Assembly (NCBI GenBank): GCA_963848355.1
Contig: CAWKDG010000012.1
Location: forward strand, 1,798,001 to 1,862,000
Reading direction: 5' to 3'
From: CAWKDG01 sp963848355
GTDB taxonomy: Bacteria > Actinomycetota > Acidimicrobiia > Acidimicrobiales > UBA8190
DNA: 64,000 bases
This document shows, piece after piece, positions 50,957 through 57,925 of the stretch. A model generated the notes under the pieces. It was not told where the DNA came from. It did not search any database and worked only from the letters and a program-made list of their open reading frames with translations. The position numbers and the translations under genes are program-made. The first letter of the stretch is position 1. Every line of letters starts with the position of its first letter.

Positions 50957-52702
50957 GTGGTGAAGGACGCGAACGTGAACACCAGGACGGCGGACGTGGC
51001 CGCCACCTTCTGCGCCACCGTGGTCGATGAGTGGACCCGGGCCGGAGTGACCGACGCCGTTCTCGCTCCCGGGTCACGCTCGACCCCGATGGCGCTGGCC
51101 CTGGCGGCCAACAGCCGGATCCGTCTCCACGTCTTCCTCGACGAACGGTCAGCGGGGTTCTTCGCGTTGGGGATCGCCCTGCGCAGCGGTGACCCCGCTC
51201 CTGTTCTCACCACGAGCGGGACGGCCGCCGCCGAGCTCCACGCCGCCGTGATCGAGTCCCACCACGCCGGCGTTGCCTTGATAGCCGTCACCGCCGACCG
51301 CCCGCCCGAATCCCAGGGCGTCGGCGCCCCCCAGACCATCGACCACGACGACCTTTACGGTCGGGTCCTGCGTTGGCGCGCCGCCCCCGGTGTCCCGGAG
51401 GAGGCGACGGCCGCCGGCTGGCGCTCGCTGGCGTCGCGGTCGGTGGCCGAAGCGCGCGGCTTCGGAGGTCGTCCCGGGCCTGTCCATCTCAATCTCGCTT
51501 TCCGTGAGCCCCTGGTCGGACACCCCGGCCTCCTTCCCCCCGGACGCGACTCCGGCGCCCCCTGGCATCGGGCCCTGGTCGCGTCCCGGGTCGGCCCGCG
51601 CCTGACGGAGCTGGCCGGGCGACTGTCGGGACGGTCGGGCGTCATCGTCGCCGGAGCCGGGACCGGCGATCCGGTCGCCGTCCACCACCTGGCCGGCCTC
51701 CTCGGATGGCCCGTCCTGGCCGACGCCTGTTCCACCGCCCGGACGCCGGACAGCGCCACAGTGGGCGCCTTCGACTCTTTGCTCCGTCACCGCTCCTACG
51801 CCGACCAGGGGCGGCCCGACGTCGTCCTACGGTTCGGCGCCGTCCCCGCCTCCCGGGTCCTGGCGCAGTGGCTGGCGTCGTCGGGAGCCGATCAGATCGT
51901 GGTGTCCCCGGGTGGCACCTGGCTCGACCCCGACCACTCGGCCGCCACGGTGGTGGTGGCGGACACGGCCGCCGTGTGCGGAGCCCTGGTCGACGAGGAA
52001 CCCAAACCGGCGTCGGAGAGCTGGACCCGGCTCTGGGTCGGGGCCGAGAGGGCGGCCCAGGAGGCCATCGGTGAGGTTCTCGCCGGCCACGCCGAGCCCA
52101 CCGAGCCGGGCCTGGCCCGTGCCCTGGTGGCCGGGCTCCGTCCCGGTGCCGGGCTGGTGGTGGCTTCGTCGATGCCCATCCGCGACGTCGAGTGGTACGC
52201 CTCACCGCGCTCCGATGTCCGCGTCATGGCCAACCGAGGGGCCAACGGCATCGACGGAACCGTGTCCACCATGCTCGGCGCCGCCGCCGGATCGAAAGGG
52301 AACCCCACGGTCGGTCTCCTGGGCGACCTCGCCTTCCTTCACGACTCTGGAGCCCTGGTGGGCGCAGCCGCCCGGGGGCTCGATGGGGTCCTGGTGGTGG
52401 TCGACAACAACGGCGGCGGCATCTTCTCGTTCCTGCCCCAGGCCACCTCGCTCCCCGCCCCCCTGGTCGAGAGGCTCTTCGCCACCCCCCACGACGTGGA
52501 CCTGGTGGCGCTGGCCGGCGTCCACGGGCTCGCCACCGTCGAACTCGAGAGGACGGCGCAGCTGGCGCCCGCGGTGGACGCCGCTCTCGATGCGGGGGGG
52601 ATCACCGTGATCGTGGCCCGCACCGACCGGACTGCCAACGTGACCGTCCACGACGAGATCCACGCCGCCGTGGCGGTCGCTCTCGACTCCGTCGTCGGCT
52701 GA
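50957..52702 (+). CDS. menD: SEPHCHC synthase (MenD)
   Basis: A 581-residue thiamine-diphosphate enzyme. The N-terminal part has APGSRSTPMALAL and LDERSAGFFALG, and the C-terminal part has NRGANGIDGTVST and GDLAFLHD...NNNGGGIFSFLP-like segments (here VVVDNNGGGIFSFLP). It joins isochorismate and 2-oxoglutarate, the first committed menaquinone step. Two adjacent GTGs (50957, 50960) are possible starts. Confidence 0.94.
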   Translation: MVKDANVNTRTADVAATFCATVVDEWTRAGVTDAVLAPGSRSTPMALALAANSRIRLHVFLDERSAGFFALGIALRSGDPAPVLTTSGTAAAELHAAVIESHHAGVALIAVTADRPPESQGVGAPQTIDHDDLYGRVLRWRAAPGVPEEATAAGWRSLASRSVAEARGFGGRPGPVHLNLAFREPLVGHPGLLPPGRDSGAPWHRALVASRVGPRLTELAGRLSGRSGVIVAGAGTGDPVAVHHLAGLLGWPVLADACSTARTPDSATVGAFDSLLRHRSYADQGRPDVVLRFGAVPASRVLAQWLASSGADQIVVSPGGTWLDPDHSAATVVVADTAAVCGALVDEEPKPASESWTRLWVGAERAAQEAIGEVLAGHAEPTEPGLARALVAGLRPGAGLVVASSMPIRDVEWYASPRSDVRVMANRGANGIDGTVSTMLGAAAGSKGNPTVGLLGDLAFLHDSGALVGAAARGLDGVLVVVDNNGGGIFSFLPQATSLPAPLVERLFATPHDVDLVALAGVHGLATVELERTAQLAPAVDAALDAGGITVIVARTDRTANVTVHDEIHAAVAVALDSVVG

Positions 52703-52704
52703 AG

Positions 52705-52730
52705 CGCTCCGACCGACGCCCGGCGGAGCG
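52705..52730. terminator. Hairpin between convergent menD and menF
   Basis: CGCTCCG (52705-52711) and CGGAGCG (52724-52730) form a 7-bp stem with a 12-nt loop, 2 bp after the menD stop and 7 bp before the menF stop. No T-tract. Confidence 0.45.
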
Positions 52731-52737
52731 TCCCGGG

Positions 52738-54006
52738 TCAGGGACGGACGATGGCGGCCAGCATGGGTTGGAGCTTCAGGTCGGTCTCCGCCAGCTCCGA
52801 CTCCGGATCCGATCCGGCCACCACACCGACCCCGGCCATCAGACGGGCCCGGCGGCCTTCGATCTGGGCCGAGCGGATCCCGATGGCGAAGCAGCCGTCG
52901 CCGTTTCCGTCCACCCATCCGACCGGGCCGGCGTAGCGGCCCCGGTCGAGCTGTTCCACCTCGGCGATGTAGCGGAGGGCGGCCCCCGTCGGCGTTCCCC
53001 CCACGGCCGGGCTCGGATGGATGGCCCCCACCAGATCGAGGGCGGAGGGATGGGGTGGGCGGAGATGGCCCGTGACGAGGCTCCCGAGGTGGGCCAGCGT
53101 TCCGACGGGCACCAGGGACGGGACAGGGGGCGCGGTGAGCTCGTCACAGTAGGGGGCGAGGGCGGCGGTGACGGCGTCGACGACCAGACGGTGTTCCTGG
53201 CGCTCCTTGGCCGACGCGAGCATCCGGGGACCGAGGGTGTCGTCCCCACCGGCGGGCCCCGGTCGGGCCGTCGTCCCGGCCAGCGGCTGGGAGCGGACAT
53301 GTTCGCCGGTCCGTTCCACCAACAGCTCGGGGCTGGCGCCGACGAAACCGGCCATCGAGAAGACCATGCAGGAGGGGTGGGAGAGTCGCAGGCGGCGGGC
53401 CACCAGGCTCGGGTGCAACGGCTCGTCGGCCGTCACCGTCACCTCGCGGGCGAGGACGACCTTCTCCAGCTGTCCGGCCGCCACGGCGTCGGCGGCGTCG
53501 GCCACCAGTCGACACCAGAGATGGCGGTCCATGGCTGACCGGACCTGGAACTCACCGGGCCCCCCTCCGGCTCGCTCGGTCAGGCGCCGACGGAGGGAGT
53601 CGAGGGCCGGCTCGGGGTCCGACGAGGTGACCGTCAACCAGGTCGAGCCGTCGGGCTCGCGACGGACGAGGACGGAGGGCACCACCATCTCGCCGCCTTC
53701 GGACTGGGCAAAGGGGAGCGCACCGATGGCCACCGGGGCCCGGGGTCCCTCCCACTCGATGGCCCCGAGTCCGGCGGCCACGTCCTCCCCGGCCGGGCTC
53801 CCGTCGAAGGGCACGGCCAGGCGGGCCGCCACTCCCCACCCGGCCAGGCTCATGCCCCTGGGCTGCTCCCACAGCACACCGTCGTCACCGGCGAGCCCGG
53901 CCAGATCGAGCCCCGCCAGATCGAGCCCCGCCAGATCGAGCCCGGCATCGAGAGCGACCGTCCTGGACTGCAGTCGGGTGCCGGTGACGGGTGAGACCGA
54001 CGTCAC
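52738..54006 (-). CDS. menF: Isochorismate synthase
   Basis: A 422-residue chorismate-binding enzyme. Segments VVLAREVTV, SPELLVERTGEHVRSQPLAGT, SAKERQEHRLVVDAV and HPSPAVGGTP match the MenF/EntC group. It turns chorismate into isochorismate for MenD. Near its start the codons encode three copies of DLAGL from a 15-bp tandem repeat. The GTG at 54006 overlaps the menG stop (GTGA); the open frame before it is a shadow of menG. Confidence 0.9.
   Translation of the reverse strand: MTSVSPVTGTRLQSRTVALDAGLDLAGLDLAGLDLAGLAGDDGVLWEQPRGMSLAGWGVAARLAVPFDGSPAGEDVAAGLGAIEWEGPRAPVAIGALPFAQSEGGEMVVPSVLVRREPDGSTWLTVTSSDPEPALDSLRRRLTERAGGGPGEFQVRSAMDRHLWCRLVADAADAVAAGQLEKVVLAREVTVTADEPLHPSLVARRLRLSHPSCMVFSMAGFVGASPELLVERTGEHVRSQPLAGTTARPGPAGGDDTLGPRMLASAKERQEHRLVVDAVTAALAPYCDELTAPPVPSLVPVGTLAHLGSLVTGHLRPPHPSALDLVGAIHPSPAVGGTPTGAALRYIAEVEQLDRGRYAGPVGWVDGNGDGCFAIGIRSAQIEGRRARLMAGVGVVAGSDPESELAETDLKLQPMLAAIVRP
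53899..53945. repeat. 15-bp tandem repeat in the menF 5' region
   Basis: CCAGATCGAGCCCCG occurs at 53901-53915 and 53916-53930 and with one change at 53931-53945. On the coding strand it gives three copies of the pentapeptide DLAGL at about residues 21-35. It preserves the frame and probably varies in copy number between strains. Confidence 0.75.
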
Positions 54007-54704
54007 GACCGTGTCCCGACGAGAAGCTGGACGATCCCACCCGAGAGCGTCCGGCGGTGGACGTCGGGGAACCCGGCGGCGGCCACGGCGCCGACGAGGG
54101 TGTCGACGGGCGGCAGGTAGACCACCGACCGCGGAAGATACCGGTAGGCGCGGCCGTCGGACAGGGCGGCGCCGATCCGGGGGACGACACGGGTGAAGTA
54201 GACGCGGTGGCCGAGGCGCAGAGCGCGGTGGGTCGGCTCGGCCACCTCGAGGAGGCCGAGCCGCCCGCCGGGACGGACGATCCGGGCCACCTCGGCCAGG
54301 AAGCCGCCCAGGTCGACGAAGTTGCGGAGGGCGAAGCCGCACACGACCCCGTCCACCGAACCCCCCGGCAGCGGTAGCGAGACGACGTCGGCCCGCACCA
54401 GCGGAGCCTTCGTGTGGGCGGCGGCCAGCATGCCGGCCGAGACGTCGAAGCCGACGGGGGCGAGACCGGCACCGGCCAGCTCCGCGCAGAGGTCGCCCGT
54501 CCCGCAGGCCAGGTCGGCCACGGTCGAGCCGTGAGCGAGGCCGAGCGCCGCCACCGTGACGCGCCGCCAGCGCCGGTCCAGCCCGAAGGTCATGACCCGG
54601 TTGACGAGGTCGTAGCGCGGGGCGACGGCGTCGAACATGGCCCGCACGGCCCGGGCCTTGTCGGCGCCCTCGGGCAGGGCCTCCTGCGACCGCTCGCCTC
54701 TCAC
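54003..54704 (-). CDS. menG: Demethylmenaquinone methyltransferase (UbiE/MenG family)
   Basis: A 233-residue SAM methyltransferase with FDAVAPRYDLVNRVMTFGLD at the start, VADLACGTGDL as motif I and FALRNFVDLGGFL, all typical of UbiE/MenG. It adds the last methyl group to form menaquinone. It overlaps menF downstream and the MerR gene upstream by 4 bp each (GTGA). The start is GTG 54704. Confidence 0.92.
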   Translation of the reverse strand: MRGERSQEALPEGADKARAVRAMFDAVAPRYDLVNRVMTFGLDRRWRRVTVAALGLAHGSTVADLACGTGDLCAELAGAGLAPVGFDVSAGMLAAAHTKAPLVRADVVSLPLPGGSVDGVVCGFALRNFVDLGGFLAEVARIVRPGGRLGLLEVAEPTHRALRLGHRVYFTRVVPRIGAALSDGRAYRYLPRSVVYLPPVDTLVGAVAAAGFPDVHRRTLSGGIVQLLVGTRS

Positions 54705-55480
54705 CCGTCGGCCGCCATCGGCGGCTCGAGGCGCCTCGACGCCTCGGAGAGCACGGCGGCCCGTTCCTCGTCGTCGCCCACCGCCTCGATGTGCTCCTGG
54801 GCCACGGCCAGGAGGATGCGCCGGAAGTGGTGGGCCACGAGCGAGACCGTGGCCGGCAGCAGCGCGTGGAAGGCCTCGACGAGCTCGGCCGCCGCCTCGG
54901 CCCCGCCGTCGCCGCGGCGGACCTGGCGGACGTGACGGTCGAACAGGGTCACCGCCTGCTCGGCCACGGCGCGCGCCGCCTGCTGGTGCAGCCGGGCCAG
55001 GTCGAGGACCTCGCCGAGGGGCAGGCCGTAGTCGAGAAGCTTGAGGCCCGCCTGCAGGGCCACCAGGTCGGCCTCGGTGTAGCGGGCCCCGCCCTGGTGG
55101 TGGCGGGGGACGAGGACACCCTCGCGCTCGAGGGCCTCGAGCAGCGTCTCCGGCACCCCGGCGCGCCGGCCCAGTTCGGCCAGCGTCCAGAACTCCTCGT
55201 GTTCCCCTTGCGTCTTCTCGCTGCCGGTGGCCACCGCCTCGACCAGGGCCTCGTCGGCCTCGTCCAGCTCGCCGCGCAGGATGCGGCCGATCACCACCAG
55301 GCTGAAGCCGCGCTGCTGCAGGGCCTTCACCCGCCGCAGGCGCTCGAGATGCCCGTCGTCGTAGAGGGCGACGCGGCCCACGCGCCGGGGCAGATCGAGG
55401 AGCCCCCGCCCCTGGTAGAAGCGGACGGTGTCGACCGACACCCCGGCCGCCGCCGCCAATGCCTCGACCCGGTAGTCCAC
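54701..55480 (-). CDS. MerR family regulator upstream of menG-menF
   Basis: A 259-residue protein with a MerR HTH at the N-terminus (VEALAAAAGVSVDTVRFYQ) and a second MerR-like HTH at about 96-160 (TLAELGRRAGVPETLLEAL, then ARYTEADLVALQ). The remaining part is helical without cysteine clusters. Translational overlap with menG suggests it regulates, or is regulated with, late menaquinone genes. The start is GTG 55480. Confidence 0.85.
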   Translation of the reverse strand: MDYRVEALAAAAGVSVDTVRFYQGRGLLDLPRRVGRVALYDDGHLERLRRVKALQQRGFSLVVIGRILRGELDEADEALVEAVATGSEKTQGEHEEFWTLAELGRRAGVPETLLEALEREGVLVPRHHQGGARYTEADLVALQAGLKLLDYGLPLGEVLDLARLHQQAARAVAEQAVTLFDRHVRQVRRGDGGAEAAAELVEAFHALLPATVSLVAHHFRRILLAVAQEHIEAVGDDEERAAVLSEASRRLEPPMAADG

Positions 55481-55489
55481 GCCCTCACT

Positions 55490-56125
55490 CTAGGAGTGAT
55501 CACTCCCGAGGTCGACGGTCACGTCGTGGAGATGGTGGACGGGGTCGTGGATCATGTACCGCCCGAAGATCTCCACCGTGAAGGTGGCGCCGTCGCTGCG
55601 CGAGCCCCGGCGGTCCCAGGCCGCCCCCTCGACGGCGGCGAAGGCGGCGCCCAGGGTGCCGGCGGCGGCGGTGAGCTCGACGGAGACGGCCCGGGGGTCC
55701 TGGTCCCGGTACCCGTCGGCCACGGCGGTGCGGTCCTGATCCCAGTTCGGGTACGTCGGGTCGTCGGTGGTGAGCATCAGCCCGAGGCGCTCCTCGTAGA
55801 GGCGGAAGACGTCACGGACGTGACAGGCGTACTCGAGCGCCGACCACCGGTCGGGACGGACCCGGCAGCGCAAGGAGACGGGGGACCCGTCCAGGACGGT
55901 CGCCCACGCCCGGGAGGTCTCGGCGATGAGCGGCACGATCCGCTCCCGGGGGAGCGTGGAGGCGTCGAAACCGCACTCGGGACAGGGTCGCTCGAGGACC
56001 CAGGTCCAGTCCTTGCTGTCGGGAACGATGGAGCTGTCGGGAACGATGGAGCTGTCGGGAACGATGGAGCCGTCGGGGACGATCGGCGGGTCGGGGTCGA
56101 CCGGCGGGTCGGGGTCGACCGGCAT
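55490..56125 (-). CDS. DinB/maleylpyruvate isomerase-like family protein
   Basis: A 211-residue four-helix-bundle protein of the DinB type. A CPECG pair near the start (RPCPECGFDAS) precedes RPDRWSALEYACHVRDVF, and the metal-site histidine region is HDPVHHLHDV at the end. The first 38 residues are low-complexity repeats of VPDSSI and VDPDPP, encoded by 18-bp tandem repeats. DinB proteins are metal-dependent transferases, often using mycothiol or bacillithiol; the exact role is unknown. It follows hxlR by 2 bp. A broken paralogue lies at 60671. Confidence 0.8.
   Translation of the reverse strand: MPVDPDPPVDPDPPIVPDGSIVPDSSIVPDSSIVPDSKDWTWVLERPCPECGFDASTLPRERIVPLIAETSRAWATVLDGSPVSLRCRVRPDRWSALEYACHVRDVFRLYEERLGLMLTTDDPTYPNWDQDRTAVADGYRDQDPRAVSVELTAAAGTLGAAFAAVEGAAWDRRGSRSDGATFTVEIFGRYMIHDPVHHLHDVTVDLGSDHS
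56016..56122. repeat. 18-bp tandem repeats in the dinB 5' region
   Basis: GCTGTCGGGAACGATGGA and close variants repeat about four times from 56016 to 56087, and a second 18-bp unit, GGCGGGTCGGGGTCGACC, occurs twice from 56087 to 56122. All keep the reading frame, so copy number changes only the length of the N-terminal Pro/Asp-rich tail. Confidence 0.75.
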
Positions 56126-56127
56126 GG

Positions 56128-56535
56128 TCAGATCCAGCGGAGGTCGTCGTCGGTGTCCGCCACCCGCGCGCAGGTGGGGCAGAACCAGCGGGTCTCGAGG
56201 GCGGTCCCGCACGACTCGTGGTGGGGGCCCTCCACCTCGCCGCCCGACTCCCGCGATCCCCACCGGGCCAGGAGGCGCAGGGCTCCGGCCAGCTCACGGC
56301 CGGCCTCGGTGATCCGGTACTCGAGGCGGAGGGGCCGGTCGGAGTAGGGGACGGCCGTCACGAGGCCCTGACCCTCGAGGCGGCGCAGACGCGCCGTGAG
56401 GACGTTCGGGGCCACCCGGGGGATGTCCCCCTGGAGCTCCGAGAAGCGGCGGGGCCGCTCGAGCAGGGCGTCGACGACCAGGAGGGTCCACCGGTCGCCG
56501 ACCCTGGCCATCGCCTCGTCGAGCCCGGAGGTCAT
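56128..56535 (-). CDS. HxlR family transcriptional regulator
   Basis: A 135-residue winged-helix regulator: RVGDRWTLLVVDALLERPRRFSEL (in parts) and IPRVAPNVLTARLRRLEGQGLV match the HxlR family. The C-terminus adds a zinc-ribbon-like CGTALETRWFCPTC with HESC just before it, which is uncommon for HxlR and could sense redox or metal. The ATG at 56535 follows AAGGATGAGG. It is divergent from the protease gene across a 94-bp AT-rich gap holding a long palindrome. Confidence 0.87.
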   Translation of the reverse strand: MTSGLDEAMARVGDRWTLLVVDALLERPRRFSELQGDIPRVAPNVLTARLRRLEGQGLVTAVPYSDRPLRLEYRITEAGRELAGALRLLARWGSRESGGEVEGPHHESCGTALETRWFCPTCARVADTDDDLRWI

Positions 56536-56598
56536 CGCCTCATCCTTCCCCAGCCCCGCCCGTCCGTGCATTCCCGCTCCCTGCCCTGTGGTAGTAAA

Positions 56599-56618
56599 TA
56601 GTAACTTGCAAGTGACTA
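56599..56618. promoter_or_regulatory. 20-bp palindrome, candidate HxlR operator
   Basis: TAGTAACTTGCAAGTGACTA pairs at nine of ten positions, with the core ACTTGCAAGT (56604-56613) perfect. It is preceded by a direct TAGTAA copy (56592-56597) in an AT-rich block unlike the neighbouring genes. It lies 12 bp before the protease start at 56630 and 64 bp before hxlR, so a bound regulator would block the protease gene and could autoregulate. Confidence 0.55.
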
Positions 56619-56629
56619 GGGAGGTCGAG

Positions 56630-57508
56630 ATGGGAAAGGTCCTGGAGGAGCTGTCGACGGCGGTGCGGAGCGTGGCGGAGAAGGTCGGGCCTTCAGTCGT
56701 CGGCGTGGGCGCCGGGGGAAGCGGTGCCGTGGTCTCCGCCGGGGTCGTGGTGACGAACGCCCACAACCTGCGGGGCGAGGAGACGGTGATCACCTTCGCC
56801 GACGGCCGCCGGGTGCCGGGCCGGGCCACGGGGGTCGACGTCGACGGTGACCTGGCGGTGGTGGCGGTCGACACCGGCGACGCCCCGGCCGTGGCGTGGG
56901 GCACGACGGCGGCGGGCATCGGCGACGCCGTCCTCGGCTGTGCCAACCCCGGTGGACGGGGCCTGCGGGTGAGCGTCGGCTTCGTCTCGGCCGTCGACGT
57001 GGCCTTCCGTGGCCCGGGCGGCCGGAAGGTGGGCGGGGCCATCGAGCACACCGCGCCCCTGGCGCGCGGGTCGTCGGGTGGCCCCCTCGTCGACAGCGCC
57101 GGCGGGCTCGTCGGGATCGACACCCACCGGATCGGCGACGGTTTCTACCTGGCCGTCCCGGCCGACGACGACCTGCGGCGACGCGTCGACGCCCTCGGGC
57201 GTGGCGAGGTGCCGCGCCGGCCGCGCCTCGGGATCGCCGTGGCCCCGTCGCACGTGGCCCGGCGTCTGCGCCGTTCCGTCGGGCTGCCCGACCGCGAGGG
57301 GATCCTCGTGCGCGCCGTCGAGGACGGCAGCGCCGCCGCCGCGGCCGGTGTCGCGCAGGGTGACCTGATCGTGGCTGTCGCCGGCACGCCGGTGAGCACC
57401 GTCGACGAACTGGCCACCGCTCTCGAAGGGGCCGGCGCCGGCTCGGCCGTCGAGGTCGCCGTGGTCCGCGGGGTGGAGGAGCTGACCGTGACCGTCACCG
57501 TCGCCTGA
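56630..57508 (+). CDS. HtrA/DegP-like serine protease with PDZ domain, no signal peptide
   Basis: A 292-residue trypsin-fold protein with His45 in VTNAHNL, Asp74 in DVDGDLAVV and Ser149 in ARGSSGGPL, followed by a PDZ domain (about 205-290). It is short and lacks a signal peptide or membrane anchor, unlike most actinobacterial HtrA proteins, so it is probably cytosolic. The 5' side is under the palindrome described separately. Start ATG 56630, with AGGGAGG upstream. Confidence 0.87.
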   Translation: MGKVLEELSTAVRSVAEKVGPSVVGVGAGGSGAVVSAGVVVTNAHNLRGEETVITFADGRRVPGRATGVDVDGDLAVVAVDTGDAPAVAWGTTAAGIGDAVLGCANPGGRGLRVSVGFVSAVDVAFRGPGGRKVGGAIEHTAPLARGSSGGPLVDSAGGLVGIDTHRIGDGFYLAVPADDDLRRRVDALGRGEVPRRPRLGIAVAPSHVARRLRRSVGLPDREGILVRAVEDGSAAAAAGVAQGDLIVAVAGTPVSTVDELATALEGAGAGSAVEVAVVRGVEELTVTVTVA

Positions 57509-57559
57509 CGGGCCGTGGCCGTTCGTGGACAGCGCCCCGTTCGTGGCAACCTCGGGTCC

Positions 57560-57913
57560 ATGATCAAGCTCACCTGCCTCGTCCGGCGCAAGGACGGGAT
57601 GTCCCCCGAGGACTTCCACGCCTACTGGCGCGATCATCACGGGCCCCTCGTGGCCTCGACGAAGAGCGGGAGTCACGTGGTGCGCTACGAGCAGCACCAC
57701 CGCCCCCTCGACGATTACGGCGAGAGCGACGACGGCGGCTACGACGGCGTCACCGTGCAGCTCTTCGCCTCGATGGACGAGTACAAGGCGCACGTCGCCG
57801 AGAAGGACTTCGCCGACGTCTGGGCCGATCTGCCGAAGTTCCTCGACGTCGACCGCCTGGCCTTCGTCCTGACCGAGGAGCCGATCGTGATCGTCGAGGG
57901 CCCGGTGGCCTAG
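57560..57913 (+). CDS. EthD-domain protein
   Basis: A 117-residue ferredoxin-like dimeric barrel protein with MIKLTCLVRRKDGMSPEDF at the start and YWRDHHGPLV, the EthD signature. Such proteins are small enzymes or accessory factors in breakdown of aromatic or ether compounds. No pathway partner is adjacent. The ATG at 57560 is preferred over an earlier GTG at 57515. Confidence 0.85.
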   Translation: MIKLTCLVRRKDGMSPEDFHAYWRDHHGPLVASTKSGSHVVRYEQHHRPLDDYGESDDGGYDGVTVQLFASMDEYKAHVAEKDFADVWADLPKFLDVDRLAFVLTEEPIVIVEGPVA

Positions 57914-57925
57914 TGCGACGGCCGC

